A DNA stretch of 64,000 nucleotides from contig OY744610.1 of the NCBI GenBank assembly GCA_963556255.1, forward strand, positions 8,283,529 through 8,347,528, written 5' to 3'. The notes under the pieces were generated by a model. It saw only the letters and a program-made list of their open reading frames with translations, did no database searches and was not told the DNA's origin. Shown piece by piece: positions 31,921-46,000 of this stretch. The stretch is from Allolobophora icterica. Taxonomy: Eukaryota > Annelida > Clitellata > Crassiclitellata > Lumbricidae. Both the position numbers and the translations under genes were made by a program. Positions within the stretch are counted from its first letter, which is position 1. Each line of letters begins with the position of its first letter.

Positions 31921-34900
31921 TAGGGTGGAGTGAAAAAATTTTTTTCCGAATTTGAAATTCCGTTAGCGATCAAAAGTTGCGTATGGTATCACAGAATTGC
32001 TACAAAAAATTTGAAATTTTTATGTTGACGTCTTCTGCCCTCTACCGGACGATTTTAGGACGCCATATTGATTTTCAGTACTGTCAGGCAATTTAGCCTG
32101 CAATATTTCATGTTTACGTCAACCAAAGTGATAGAATTCCATCATCGTGACGTGACCTAAACTATTATGTATTCTTAGTAGTATTCGTAGTATTCTTTAA
32201 ATACATTCTGATAGAATTTATTTTCTTAGCAAACTGTAGAAGCAAAATGGCTGAGAGTCGCTTAAGACTTAAGAGAAAAGTGATCATCTGTCCAATATTT
32301 GGAGTTGCAAAGCGAATGAAACTAGATGTCTTACCAACTATTCGAGATCTTCTTGAGGACTACCAATGGGTAAGGCGTGATTTACGTAAACACCCAGTTA
32401 AAGAGCCCGAAGCATTCGAAATTGTCAGTGTTCTAGTAAAAAAGTGAGAGAAATTTGGACACGGGCCTCTGTCCCGACTGTTAAGATAGATCGAATCACT
32501 AAACTTGTGCGAATCCATCATGATCAGTATCTAAAGTTAATCCGATACCCCGCATGTAAAAGAAGTGCCAACTACGAGCAGAAGGTCGCAAAATTCAGAG
32601 AACATGCAATAAATACGTTGTTTGACATTGCCAGTTGCAAGTGCTCAGATCCAGCCGCATGTAGATGTCCAAAAGTAGGAAAGATTCCGGTGGAAGAAAG
32701 ACAATTTCTAAAAGACCAAAGAACTGTAAGGACAATGATGATAGGGTCAATCGACCGGCCGAAAACAGAAAAACTTATGCTTAGAGCACAACGAAAGAAG
32801 GACGAAGCGATGCGACTTACATCAAGCGGTGCTTCAACATCAAGGTCGGTTGATGAGCTTGATGAACATTATTCATCTGACAAAAACCTTGAAGGTGACG
32901 AAACCGATAATGGATCTTCAGCAGGCAAGGAAGAAATGGAAGACAAAAAAATCGCCAAAACTCAACACTCACAACAAAGACGACGACTGACGAACACGGC
33001 ACAAGCGTCAGAGAGATATGGAATATCTGACAGAGCAGCAGCAGACATTGCTTCGAGCCTACTTACAGATTTCGGAATAGTAACAACTGGCGATAAATCT
33101 GAGGTTATTGACCGTTCCAAACTCCGAAGAGAAAGAAAAAGACTGCGTGAAGATTTGCTTCAGGAATCCGCAAGCCATTCTTCGGATCTTCGCGGTCTAT
33201 ACTTCGACGGCAGAAAAGACAAGACTCTACTGCAGGAAAATATTGGAGGTAAGTTACATCGCAGGACTGTTATTGAAGAACACATAGTATTGATTGAAGA
33301 ACCCGATTCGAACTATTTGGGACATATTGCTCCAGTGCGTGGCAGTGCTGAGTGTATAAAGCAGGCCATACTGGATTTCTTCGAAGAAAGAAAGATAGGC
33401 ATGGAATTATTGGCTGTCATGGGATGCGATGGAACGGCTGTCAACACAGGACATAAGGGTGGTATTATCAGATTGTTAGAAGTACATCTTAAGCGTCCAC
33501 TCCACTGGTTCATATGCCTATTACATACCAACGAGCTACCGTTACGTCACCTCTTCGAGCAACTTGATGGCAGTACTACCGGACCACGAAGCTTTTCAGG
33601 CGAACTTGGAACACAAGTTCAACGATGTGAGAACATGCCAATGGTTAAATTCCAGCAAATTGAATGCGATTTACAAGTGCTACCTGACTCTGTTCTGCAG
33701 GATCTCAGTACAGACCAGAGATACTTGTACGACATGTCTCAAGCTGTATCTAGTGGTATATGCGATGAGGCACTGTTGCATCGAAGTCCTGGAAAACTAG
33801 TAATGTCTCGTTGGTTGACTTTGGCTAACAGAATACTACGCCTATACGTTGCCACGAAAGAGCCAAGCAACTGTCTCTCGACAATTACTGAGTTCGTTTT
33901 GAAAGTTTACGCCCCTGTTTGGTTTGCAGTAAAGTCCAAACCCTCCTGCAAAGATGGTGCGAAGCATCTGTGGATGCTTGCTAACAAATCACGATACTTG
34001 CCTGATTATTTAAAGTCAATAGTTGATCCAGTTATTCAGAGAAACGCCTTCTTTGCTCATCCTGAAAATGTACTTCTTTCAATGATCACGGATGAGAGGA
34101 AATCAATTCGAGAATTAGGAATCAGAAGAATAATGAAGGCGCGATCGAGTAAGAAGCCTCAGAGAGGAATTCGCATATTTCACCCCCCAAGTTTGAACTT
34201 TCATGCAGCCGACTATACAGAATTAATTGACTGGCAGTCATGTGAAGTGACAGAGCCACCTCTAACGAAGGACATAAATGATGACGACCTGGAACAGTTG
34301 ATCCACAATGCCGACGACTCCGCGATTGATTTACTTCGCTTTCCAAAGTTTCCATGCCATACTCAAGCAGTCGAGAGGTCTGTCAAGACAGTTACAGAGT
34401 CATCATTGCTGGTTGTTGGACAGCATGCAAGAGATGGATTAGTTCGCGCAAGACTTGAAGCTAGAAAGATAATGCCAACATATGAAACAAAGCGTGATTT
34501 CAATACTAAATAATTACATACAGAACTCCACTAATAGCCAATTCCAGGATATGGACGCCATTTTGTCCGCCATTTTGGTTTTCGTGCAGTGCTACCTGAA
34601 TGACATTGGCTTCATCATATTTGTTGACCTCGAAAATGTTGACTCAGACCCTGAAATCATGATTCCATTGCATACATGACTTCATCAATTGCCATTTTAA
34701 GATTCTGGCCGCCATTTTGTCCGCCATTTTGATTTTTTGAAGTGCTACATATATATCTTTGATTCCATTGCATTCCTTGAACCCTATAATCTTAATTTAG
34801 AGCCTAAAACCGTGTTTCTGTCACATAAAATGCTTTACTTTTAGTCATCTGAAGTAATTGGCAGCCATTTTGTCCTTAAATCGTCCGGTAGAGGGCAGAA

Positions 34901-35024
34901 GACGTCAACATAAAAATTTCAAAATTTTTGTAGCATTTCTGTGATACCATACGCAACTTTTGATCACTAACGGATTTTGAAATTCGAGAAAAAATTGTTT
35001 TTCACTCGGATTCACTCCACCCTA
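31921..35024 (+). mobile_element. DNA transposon with long TIRs and 8-bp target duplication
   Basis: Termini TAGGGTGGAGTGA / TCACTCCACCCTA, with inverted similarity extending about 130-145 bp on each side. Target duplication CTATACAG at 31913-31920 and 35025-35032. The gene A flank provides the empty site (around 632-660). Carries one transposase-like reading frame in two pieces. Superfamily not assigned; 8-bp duplications occur in hAT, P and Sola1. Confidence 0.88.
32247..34513 (+). pseudogene. Transposase-like gene, split by a frameshift
   Basis: Part 1 is 32247-32447 (66 codons, MAESRLRLKRKVII and on). Part 2 opens in the next frame from 32444 and runs 689 codons to 34513. The break sits in a run of six A at 32438-32443; one base more would join the frames, so it is a recent lesion or sequence error. 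Part 2 has a Cys-rich patch (CKCSDPAACRC), a region with ELPLRHLFEQLDG, SRWLTLANRILRLYV, SCKDGAKHLW, VDPVIQRNAFFAHPENVLL and the C-terminal FPCHTQAVERSVK block, as in uncharacterised transposon-borne proteins of many invertebrates. Catalytic residues are not assigned. Confidence 0.75.
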
Positions 35025-36139
35025 CTATACAGTTATTTTTCCTTTTACGAGACTCACACATGAAGCATTTCGACATTTCAAACGCCATAAATCTAAGTTC
35101 AACACAAACAGGCGTTATTGCAATAACAAATTACAACCCTGGAATATTATATAGACACCATTTTGTATTGATTGTATTTTAATAATATTATATAAAGGCA
35201 TATAGTTTCTCTTTTGGCAGAGTGTACTCAGCAGCACTTCTGGGTTTGAGGGCCCTGCGGTTTAATTCGGACTCTGATGTGTTGCTATGGGGCCAAAAGC
35301 CCTGATTTTCAACTGATCCCTAAAGTCGACAGAAACGAGGTTATTCTGACCGTCAGGGTCTTCACGGTGTGATTCTTCTCACTATCCAGGCTCAAAAGAA
35401 GTTCAGACATTGCCTTCTAGATTTATTTACGCGACACAAAAGCTGCGCATAAAAGTGAATCCACTGCGGTTCGTATACAGTGTGCGTGTATACATACAGT
35501 TCCACATAACCCAGTATTGAATGGTGTGCCTCAATATAATAGCCTACGGACGTATGCTGTGTCAAGGAGTAATGATTGCCCTTGACTGATTTATGTATCT
35601 TAAGGTAGAAAGTCGGTCGACATGATGTTAAGCCCCGCGTCGCCTCGATGAGCCTTAGCTTGTCTCAACGCATGTATAATATGAGCCTATGCCTACACGG
35701 TATTCAAGTTTTACGCACATGTGACCCGTATTGCATGCAGGACCAAGATCCTTCTCACAATCCAGGCTCATAAGAAGTTAACACACCATTCAAGGACCGT
35801 GAGAAAGCAGTTCACGAATTTAGGTTTGGCACAAAAATTGGGAAGCGTTGTAGCGTTTCGCAACGTTTTCTACTACGTCTGTGTAGAGACGAGACAGTTA
35901 CAATGTCATAGGCCATGTTTAACTTGTGAATAATTATTGTATGACTTCCTGAACTCTCGTTTTTCCCTGCAGTATACTTTGACGTAACTTCAAAAGTAGA
36001 AACGGCCGAATATTTAGAATTGCATTTGCCAATTATATTGTTTTGTGCTACAACAAAAGAAGAGAGATGGTGTAATATTAAATTCAAATAACCTTCACCT
36101 TTAACTGGTATTTCCGAATCGTGTTGGGTCGTATTTTAG

Positions 36140-36166
36140 TCTGGACTATAAATACACACGTCAGTC
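36140..36166 (+). promoter_or_regulatory. Candidate TATA-type core promoter of gene B
   Basis: CTGGACTATAAATACACACG followed by TCAGTC, about 700 bp before the start codon, inside flank conserved between B and C. Distance implies a long or spliced 5' UTR, so the call is tentative. Confidence 0.25.
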
Positions 36167-36843
36167 CTATAACTGTATTAATGACTGGGCTATAATGCGC
36201 TTGACAAAAGGACGAGACAGAGCAATGATTTAAAAGTTACCAGGCAAAAGAGGAACCCCGCCTTAAAACTTGGTGTTGAAGTATTATGCACTGTTGACTT
36301 ACCTGTCATTTTCTAAATCGTCTTGAATACGGATATTAAGTTTCAGTAAAGTAGTCTTAGCAATTTTATTTGCTTGGCAAATAGACAAGAACATGTAAGA
36401 TAGCAACAACTGATTCAAAGCTTGATCTTTTGTAGTAATGATTGACGAATACTTTCATGTGACTTGGCCGAGATTGAAGTATCTGAGCTGACGTTGTTTC
36501 AAAGTGGCTTATAATGTGTAGAATTTTACATCGAGGCCAAATTGGAATGCGATGTTGTTTTGCCAGTGATTATGAATCAAGAAACTTGGAATTTGACATT
36601 TAGATGAATGGCATTTCAATATGCTGTGCCGTATTGCTTAAATATTATAATTGTCCTTCTGTTCGTGGAGCCAAAGTATAAAATTGAAATCTTGTTTCGT
36701 AGGCTTCTGTTGCAAGGTTTCTGTTCAAACGTTGAACTTGACGTCTTTGTTACATTTGTACAGTGAACAGCGGATTCAACTAAGCCTACAATACCTATGA
36801 GCATAGAAACTGAATCAACGTCACCGGCGGCAACAACAGAGAA

Positions 36844-36907
36844 ATGAGTCTTAAAGTGGCGTTCAGTCTGCTAATGTTCTCTTTGTTGAAAGACATATCA
36901 ATAGAAG
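36844..36907 (+). CDS. Gene B exon 1: signal peptide
   Basis: Encodes MSLKVAFSLLMFSLLKDISI, ending GAA G with donor GTTTGC, phase 1. The 64-nt length equals gene C exon 1 when that gene starts at 55866. Confidence 0.8.
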
Positions 36908-39900
36908 GTTTGCTTCAATGACAGTATAATACAGCTTATGTATGGCTTTAAGTTTATTTAGAAACAGAGGCGCGTTTACACGTAGGCGCACTAGGCGGGC
37001 GCCTAGGGCCCCCAAATCTCGGAGGGCCCCCAAACGAATGAAAATATTTTTTCAATTATGAAACATAGCATTAAACCAAATAAGTACACATTCCTTGAAA
37101 TAACTTCTGTTAGTAGGCCTAATCTTAATCACAAGGTCAATAACACTCACAAAAACGGCTTCAAGTTGCACATAATTAGTTAAACACCAGCAGAGTTGCA
37201 GACTCTCAGTCTCATGGGCATCGATCCCGGGGAAGTGGAGGGGACAAGACACCACCTTTAACAGTGGGGGGGGGGAATCCCCCAATTTTGAAGAAACACG
37301 CAAAAAGGTCAAAAAATGTTCTCACCTATTTTTTGACCAGACCAGTTAAAAAAGTCTCCCGTGCACCCCCATCTGTCAAACAAGATCGCCGCCGCTGCTC
37401 AGTCTACACGTTCAGAAGGGCCCCAGAAATGTTTGCGCCTAGGGCCCCATTTTCTGTAAACGCGCTTCTGTTTAGAAAGAACATAATCGAAATACTAAAA
37501 TCTTACAATCGTATAATAATTAATATTTCAACATTTTTCAGCAATAACCTCATATTATCACATCGTTTTCAGGTGATCATCTACTGCTCATCTTTACAGT
37601 CAATCTGTGCATTATGAAAATCATTTCCGAAATATGGTTACTCGAGGTGGTTCGTTTCTATATCAAACGTGGCCACCTTGAGTGTACACGCAATTATTCG
37701 TTTTTGCGATTGACGATCATTACTTTCATGGAAACTTTCAGTAATTTCGACTATTCTTCATCCTTAGATTTGTTTCACTTTTCCAGACGGTATTATGCAG
37801 TATAGGCGAATATATAAAACATCTGTATCCTTATCGCGCGAATTTTTAAAACAAGCAGCATAAACTTCCTTCCCAGCGTTTACTTGAAGGTGGTCTGATC
37901 CTGTTGTTTGTGTAAGGTGTCGAGTGCACGCCGAATATGAAGAATATGGCGGTTTACGAAGGAGACCAGAACACAATGATGAATCTAACAGCTGATCCTA
38001 ACAACGTAAACTGGACAATCAGTTCAACTTCTGACGAGTTTAGTAATTTCACAATCTGGAATGGCAGTCAGGTGGATCCTTCGTTGACTAATCTCTACAA
38101 CGTCAATCAAAGCGGTCTAGTAATACGTAACGCGACAACGACTCCAACTGGTCAAGGTCCGATTTCAACTTCCGGTCTGTACATCGCACAGTGTCCGGCA
38201 GGTGGCAATAGTACAGGAGCCAAACTCCTTGTCGTCCGTGAGTATTTCAAATTATGTGTCAAGTCAACTATCACACTAATTGAGATGCAGTAATACTGGA
38301 GTTTGTAAAACAAGATAATTTAAAATGTTTAAATCTGTGAGTCAGATTTGGGTTTTGTCTCAAAGGAACTATGTTTATGTATGTATGTATGCTAGTTTGT
38401 ATGTATCAAGCTACTTAAAAACGCAATTTTAAGTGCATTTCAAAGGTTCTGCATGCAGGACTATCTGTCAGATATAACCGTATTCTAGGTTATCTTGTTT
38501 TCTGTCTGATATATATAGGGGTCCATAGAGTAGCGGTAAATCACTGGCGTGAAGTGCAGTAGGTAGCGAGATCGCCTCCCGTAACCCTCTCAAGGTCCAC
38601 TCAGCCTATCATTCGCGAGATGGCGCGTTTGTGAAAATGAGATGTAGGACGTGAAGGGCGCCTTGCAAGGCTGCCGTATACAGTTAAATTCGACTCCTGT
38701 AATAACTTGTGATCATCCGTTCATACTGATTTGTATTCATACTGTGTAATTGTCAGTTTGAAGATATTAAACAAAGACTATTATTATTACTACTACTACT
38801 CTATCACCTTATTTATGTTATCTTGAATTATGTCATCGACTTTGAACAGTGTCCACTCATATATAACCAATGAAAGAACTTCGGAAGATTGAATAGTATT
38901 TTGTCAGAAGTTTGAGGACGGATTCAAGCTGAAGCATGGTGAACTTGGGCAGGCTCACGAGGATGGGATGACAAAGTCGAAATGCGTCGGAATGAAAGAA
39001 TATACAACAGCTTTATCGGAGCGTTCAACTTTAGATCCAAGTTTATTAATTCATAATTATTGCATTGCACAAAGGATTAAGTGTAAATGTAATGTAAATG
39101 TAAAGCCTGTAAATAAACCTTTTGATTCCCAACGGTTGTTTAAATCAAATATATCTTAAACAGAAAGTCGGGCTTGCATGACACCCTATGAAGAATGTTA
39201 TCGTCAGACAATAGGCCTATTCGAAGACTTCACTGAATGAAACAAAATTCTTATAATATTATCTCTTTTTCATTTTGACAGGTGTTCCTCCAGAATGTTC
39301 AGGCAATGCAATTTCACCAAACGCTGTCCAACTATCATGTAGTGTCTTTTATGCCGATATGACAATACATCCGATCTCTGCTAATATGACTTGGAAAACC
39401 GATGGCGTCTTTTACACTACGGACACTCCTCCAAGGACGAGGAGTGATTACTATGTGTTCGAATCTACATCAACAATTACAGTGGACAACAGCGTTCCAA
39501 AAAACTTTACATGCACGGTTACTTTCAATGCACCAACTGAAGTTCAGTATCCATACATTGCAAGGAATGCACCGGAGTTCAGCGCATCTTGCACAGTAGC
39601 AGGTGAGTTCTTACAGTACGTTACAAAAACCTAAAGCAGTCAACAATGTAAATTATAACGTATTATTACAGGCATAATTAAAGTATTCATGGCATACGAA
39701 TAATAAATACGGCTTCTAAACTGATTATGATGGTAACAATAATGGTTTTCGCAATGTAATATCTTGTTACACCTCTATAATATTATGTAGCGCCTCTACA
39801 ATATTATGTAATATTTCTATCAGAAAACTGCTTAGATGCGCTTTTAACCTATAGCAATAGAACACGGTTGAATACAATGGTCTTAGGTGTCTGGTCAATT

Positions 39901-39950
39901 AGAGGCAGAGAGACAGAGAGAAAGAGAGAGAGAAAGAAAGAAGGAGAGAT

Positions 39951-40034
<84 letters not shown>

Positions 40035-43000
40035 AAGCGAAGGATCAACAAAGCAGCACGAGACTAAGGTAGAAAACCTACTGCTGCACAACGAAGTATT
40101 CGTAAGCGTAAATGTCAAATTTCTACAGCGCTGCTCCAAAGACAGAGGACATCAGCTATTTTAACAAGCAAAAGAAGATATTAAAGATTACGAATAGGTG
40201 ACTCTGAAATACAAAGTTCGTTGCCAGCAATTAGGCCTATGCATCACCAAAGACACAACTAACCTTCCAACGAAAAAGAACTAATCTACCACCGAACAAA
40301 AAACGAATCTACCACCGAAAAAAGAACTAATCTATTTCCGAGAAAACAACGAATTTACCACCGAAAAAGAACTAGGTAACACAAAATCCAAAATCTGTCA
40401 TCGAATAAACAATGAATCTACCACCGAAAGAAAACAACTATTCTACCACCGAAAAGCGACGAATCAACTACCGCATGGGTTCTCAACCTTTTCTATACCC
40501 TGCACCCCTAGGAAATGTTTGATGTTCGCACCCCCTACAAAAGTAATATCACATTTGAAGAAAAGTCATATTTTTATTTTCAGAACCAAAGATTGAACCA
40601 CATACACTCATACAGTAGGCCCTACTGCGGGTGAACGAGTTGAACTAAAAAATAAGGTTTTTCCTCAGTTCATAAAATGGTAAATTAATATAAGTTGAGC
40701 AGTTAAGCTTAGAACAAAATAATTGTAAAAGGTAAAATCAATCCCAATTGTGAACATGAAAATTGAATGACTTTTTGTTCCTGCTTCTTATTCGTGATTT
40801 TGTCAAAACGTGGAAATTTGTTGCTTATTGCGATCCTCGGGTCTGATTGTGGATTCAGGCGATTGATAGATTTTGTTGTGATTGACAAAAGATATCTGAA
40901 TCCAGATTCACAGAAGTATGTCGTTGCAAACGGAATGAGGACAAGGAGTGCTGTTTAACCAAGTCTCAGAAACATGTTCATTGCTGAGCACCAAAATTCC
41001 TCCAAAGTGTCGCTTAAAAATTGCATTTCAAGAGATCGGCAGTACAATAGGAACACACTTTTCCTCTCTGTCGCACCCCTGAAGTAGCCTACCATTTCGC
41101 GACCTTGGGGGTAGATTAGTTTTTTGCGGTAGTACACGGGTTCGAACACCTGTACTGCCGCAAAGAAACTAATCTGCCACCGGAAAAAACAGTTAATTTA
41201 CCACCGAAAAATAAAAACTAATCTACCACAGAAAAAAACAACTAATCTATCACCAAAAGAAAGCCAATAATCTACAACGATAAGAACTACACAGCCACCA
41301 AAGGCTCCAACTCAGCGTCCTAAAGTTACCACTTGGGCACCGACCGAAATTACTTATTCACTGATAATCACAGTTCAGTAACCAACAGCTACTACTCATC
41401 CTTTTATAGCAACAACCCGGCCACTCACAACTACAAGTAATTTGTTAGCCATGTTCAGTGGTTAAATTGCTCATCCAGAGGTGGTGGGTCTGTAAATATT
41501 TGCAAATCCAAAAAACCTACGGCTAATCCTAAATTACAACAAGGACGTTATTTCAGCTTTTTCCAGGGAGGGAGGCAAAACAGAGGTTAAAATTTTTTTT
41601 CGCCTTTTTGGTGTTTATTTTAAAATGCTTTGCATTTAGTCATGATGGCAAAACTGTAAGCCAATGCTGCAAATGAGTCTCTTTTTTCTTTTTAACCCCT
41701 TTCTTCTTCCTCCTTTTCTTTTTTACATATTTTTATTTTTTTCCAAAAATCAGTGGGGGGGGGCAAATGCCTCCTGCCCCTCAAAGGACGTCCCTGAATT
41801 ACAACATGCATGAAACACGACACATCACCGATAATTGAAAGCAAAAACATTACAAATTAAGATTGAAACATAATATTACTTTACATAACATGTTACAGAA
41901 GACTATAGGCTTTGATTAACACGTCAATGCAATAACTTACAAAGCACACAATGAACAAATACCAAAAAATAATACTTTAAAATTGAAGATCCCAGTAAGT
42001 AAAGCAGTTTGACTAATAGCCTTAGATCATAACTGATGTAAACCCAGTGAAAAGCTGAAAATTAAGCAGGAGTTTCAATACTGTCATTCTGTCAATGCCA
42101 CAATTAAGGCCTATAATTATATGCTGACTTGGAAACATTTCCATACTGCCCTGCATGCTTCTGTGGCTGTGGACGTTTTCGGTGCTTTGCACTTGAATAA
42201 ATCTGTTGCACGCTAACCAGTAGGCCTACACTATCTATCCCGCCAGGGCAGAACTTTGGTTCGAGGTTTCTGCCCACTTGTACACCCTAGCCAACTCAGC
42301 TATAATGAGTACACCGACAGTCCACTGTCAGTGGGAAACGGCGAGGGAGAGGACTGGCCACCTGCCCTCATATGCCAAGGCTAGGAAAATGAAGTCGCTA
42401 ACACTTCATACCCGTGGCTGTCTGATCAGAGCTAGTTTAAAAGCTTAATTTAAGGGACTGCAAGAAAATCTGTTGCAGCATGACGACCCTTAGCAATCCA
42501 TCCACGTACGATAGCTTTCTTTGCACGCTGGCCAACTTTCTTTTCGACATTATCTGCAGACTGCATGCGCGATAACTATAACTAATCAAATGACGTGCTA
42601 TTCCAGTTAATTTTTCAAACGATTCCAGCTCAGCCTTCCGAAATTCCGCAAACGAGTTATTAATGAATCAAACTACGTGTTATCGCTCGGATGTAGGCCC
42701 AAATCTACTTCTGCTGCCTCAGCCTTGGGTTACTACCCTTCGGCAGCGATTATAAAACAGCAGGCGATTTAAGTTAGTTTGAAGTAGTTTTCTATGATGC
42801 AAGTGAATATTGAACCGCACTGTGAGGCTGACGAATGCTAATCTGATCTTCGGTGGTGGATCTCCCTATTGAGGTGATGGGTCTCCCTTCTTAGGTGGCG
42901 GATCTCATTATTTGGGTGGTGGGTCTGACAATGCAGGTGGCGGATCTCAAATCAGAGGTGCCGGATCTCAGATCCGGCGGGATCCGGCTGAATTTAACCA

Positions 43001-46000
43001 CTGGCCATGTTTTGATAGGCTTTTGGTTGAACGATACAAGAATTGGTATTGGAGACATAGCGGACAAATATGATGGAACTCTTCTGCAGTCTTTATTATC
43101 GTGTTCATTTCTGGACTTTTTTGTTTAGTAGGCCTATACGGTGGATCAACAACTACAAGGCCAATTTCTACGACTAAACCACTTACAATTGCAAGGCCAA
43201 TTTCTACGACTAAACCATTTACAACCACTAGGTCAATTTCTACGACTAAACTACTTACAACTACTAGGCCAATTTCTACGACAAAACCACTTACAGCTAC
43301 AAGGCCAATTTCTACGACTAAGCCACTTACAACTACAAGGCCAATTTCTACGACTAAACCACTTACAACTACTAGGTCACTTTCTACGACTAAACCAATT
43401 TCTACGACTAAACCACTTACAACTACTAGGTCACTTTCTACGACTAAACCAATTTCTACGACTAAACCACTTACAACTACTAGGTCACTTTCTACGACTA
43501 AACCAATTTCTACGACTAAACCACTTACAACTACTAGGTCACTTTCTACGACTAAACCACTTACAACTACTTGGTCAATTTCTAAGACTAAACCACTTAC
43601 AACTAATAGGCCAATTTCTATGACTCAAGTAGGCCTACATACAAATACTGGGCCGAAATCTACCATTAAACCATCTGAAATTACTGGGCCGATATCAACA
43701 ACTAAGTCGCCTACAGGTATTGGGTCAAGAAATTCCACTTCAACTACTACAACTACAACGCCCTCGGCGACAGGTATGAGACCAAACAGTGTATTGTATT
43801 GTATCTGAAAACCTATAAAGAGCCTCTCACAGTGTTTACTAATCAGAGGCACTCATGACAATGACAATAGATAATAAGCCAACGTCACGAAAGTGCCACT
43901 GGTATAATTAATTAAGAGTTGAGCTAACATTTCTTCATAGGTAGTATGCTAAACTTTGTATTTTGAGCCATGCTGAGCTGTAGTAGCTATATCAAGGGCG
44001 TTCGAGCAAACGCGATACCAGACACCATATCAAGCGGTTGTCACCTACGTGAGCACATGCGCATGCGACTGTGCTTCTGATGCTGTCTGTCTCTGTAAAA
44101 TCAAGAATGGCGGAACTGTGCAATAGTACTAGCGCAACGTACGGCCACCAAAGCAGCCAAACAGATGTACGGCTTCAGACAGGTTACAAGCGATACACCA
44201 GACATCGATAGATGATTATATCGATCAGCTTCTAACGGATTTGCAAACTCATCGACTTTCCAGGCTGTTGACCGCAATATCACACTCTGGGATGATCCAA
44301 TCCTGAAATGGCGCAAGCTCAGATTAAGTCCTGTCGCTCCTGTGCACAAATGCACGACTGGAAAACGGATGACTGTCCTCAGTGTCCTGACAGAGTTCGA
44401 CCCTCTGTTCAGCCCCAGACGCAATCTAGATATCGGCGGAAGATGTTGGCTAACGCTGGCATCACCGAAGACCAAATACCGCCACCACAGGGTCCCATAC
44501 ACTAGGAGGTAGATCTCCTGAAGGATTACCCCGTGGTAGTCTCATTTACATAAAAACATTGGTAAATCACTGTAATGAGCTTCAGAGGTTGAATATGGCT
44601 AATGGGTGGATGTTTTGTTCCGTTACGTTTAGGTCGGAATTCGAGTAATTCTCTGACCAGAAAGCCAACTAATACTGCAGATGTTGCTGGATCAAACAAC
44701 ATAACATTGGAGTGTGCTTCGATTTATGGGACAAACGCCACGCGTTGGTCTTTTACTCCGTTGGATTCTTTCATCAATGAAACCATTCAGATTTCCGATG
44801 GATATCGGTTACTCACGACCAATTATAATAATCAACAGAATTATGAACTCCGCGCAACGGGCAATTCATCAGTACTCATCGTTCGTCAGCTGTCGAGTTT
44901 GACAGAGGGAACTTATAGTTGCTATGACGGTGTGGAATCTGCATTGGCTCTGCTTCTGGTGATTCGTATGTCCTATAGTATTTTCTAATCTCATTTAAAC
45001 TAGTCTAATTGGTATGCCTTTGAAGTTGCCACGAAGCATATTTGAGATAGTTAAATGTACAGCCCGCGAGTTTATTGAAAGGATAATTGAGGCAAAGAAG
45101 TTATGTTTGTGTACTTTGTTTAATGCGAGATTGGAGAATTTGGTTCACTGCCGTATATATATATAAACAACAGAGAGGTGAATACTGAATACAAGAAATT
45201 GTAGAATCGTTTGATGGAATCATTGCCACTTAACGTTTTTAATTTGTTTTGTCTAAAGAGGGAAAGAGTTTGTTTCATCTGTTGTAATATTTAGTATGTC
45301 AAATAACTTTTAAATCTTTAGTTTTAGGCCTACTACAAGGAAATCCTTATTAATTTCACTTATTACTGATTATATGTAATATTAGCTCTTCCGATCTCAG
45401 TGGAACCATTGTTCGGACCAATCGCTGGAGGAACTAACATCACGATAATTGGTTCAGAAATAATTGATTATATATCGAGACATGCTGGCTCATCTATACC
45501 AGATATCAGAGGTGTTAGAGAAGTCTACATCGGATATGACTTGTCTTCAACTTCCGTGTTACTTAAACCTAATGCCAGGTTAGATGAATATTCTTCTCAA
45601 ATGCTTTACACCTTCGACTGTCAGCTCAAATGCTAAGTATAATTTAACTGTGTTTTTTTACACAGCGTAGAAACGAATAAGAAATATACAAAACAAGAAA
45701 AGTAAACACATTTTCAAATAATTATGATTAAGCAAATTGAAGAAATAAGTTCTATTTGCATGTGTTCTAATAGTATAATTATTTTCCATGTATACAAATT
45801 GTACAATCTAAAATTAGACTGATTCCTGTAACCATTATGATCCTTTAGATGCTATATAAAATCTTATCCCAAAATCAAATCAAATATTCTTTTATTGCGG
45901 AAATTCCCGCAGAACCAAATGGGACAGGATTAACATAGTATTTAAATACGGTGTCAGTAATTGTATTCACTGAGACCCATTTTTTTAGTAACAGACCCTG

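Larger units (their letters stand above)
31390..36843 (+). repeat. 5' flank of gene B, copy of the duplicated unit
   Basis: Homologous to 370-2620 but interrupted by a small hAT-type MITE and a 3.1-kb DNA transposon. Apart from these it holds no convincing gene. Confidence 0.7.

Noticed and set aside
32247..34513. A host gene of unknown function
   Set aside because: It lies precisely between inverted terminal repeats with a target duplication, and the paralogous flank lacks it.
39849..40164. Glu/Arg- and Ser/Leu-rich frames
   Set aside because: (GA)n microsatellite readings.
43141..43623. 160-codon frame of QGQFLRLNHLQL repeats
   Set aside because: Frame shadow of gene B's mucin repeat; it lacks the correct splice phase.
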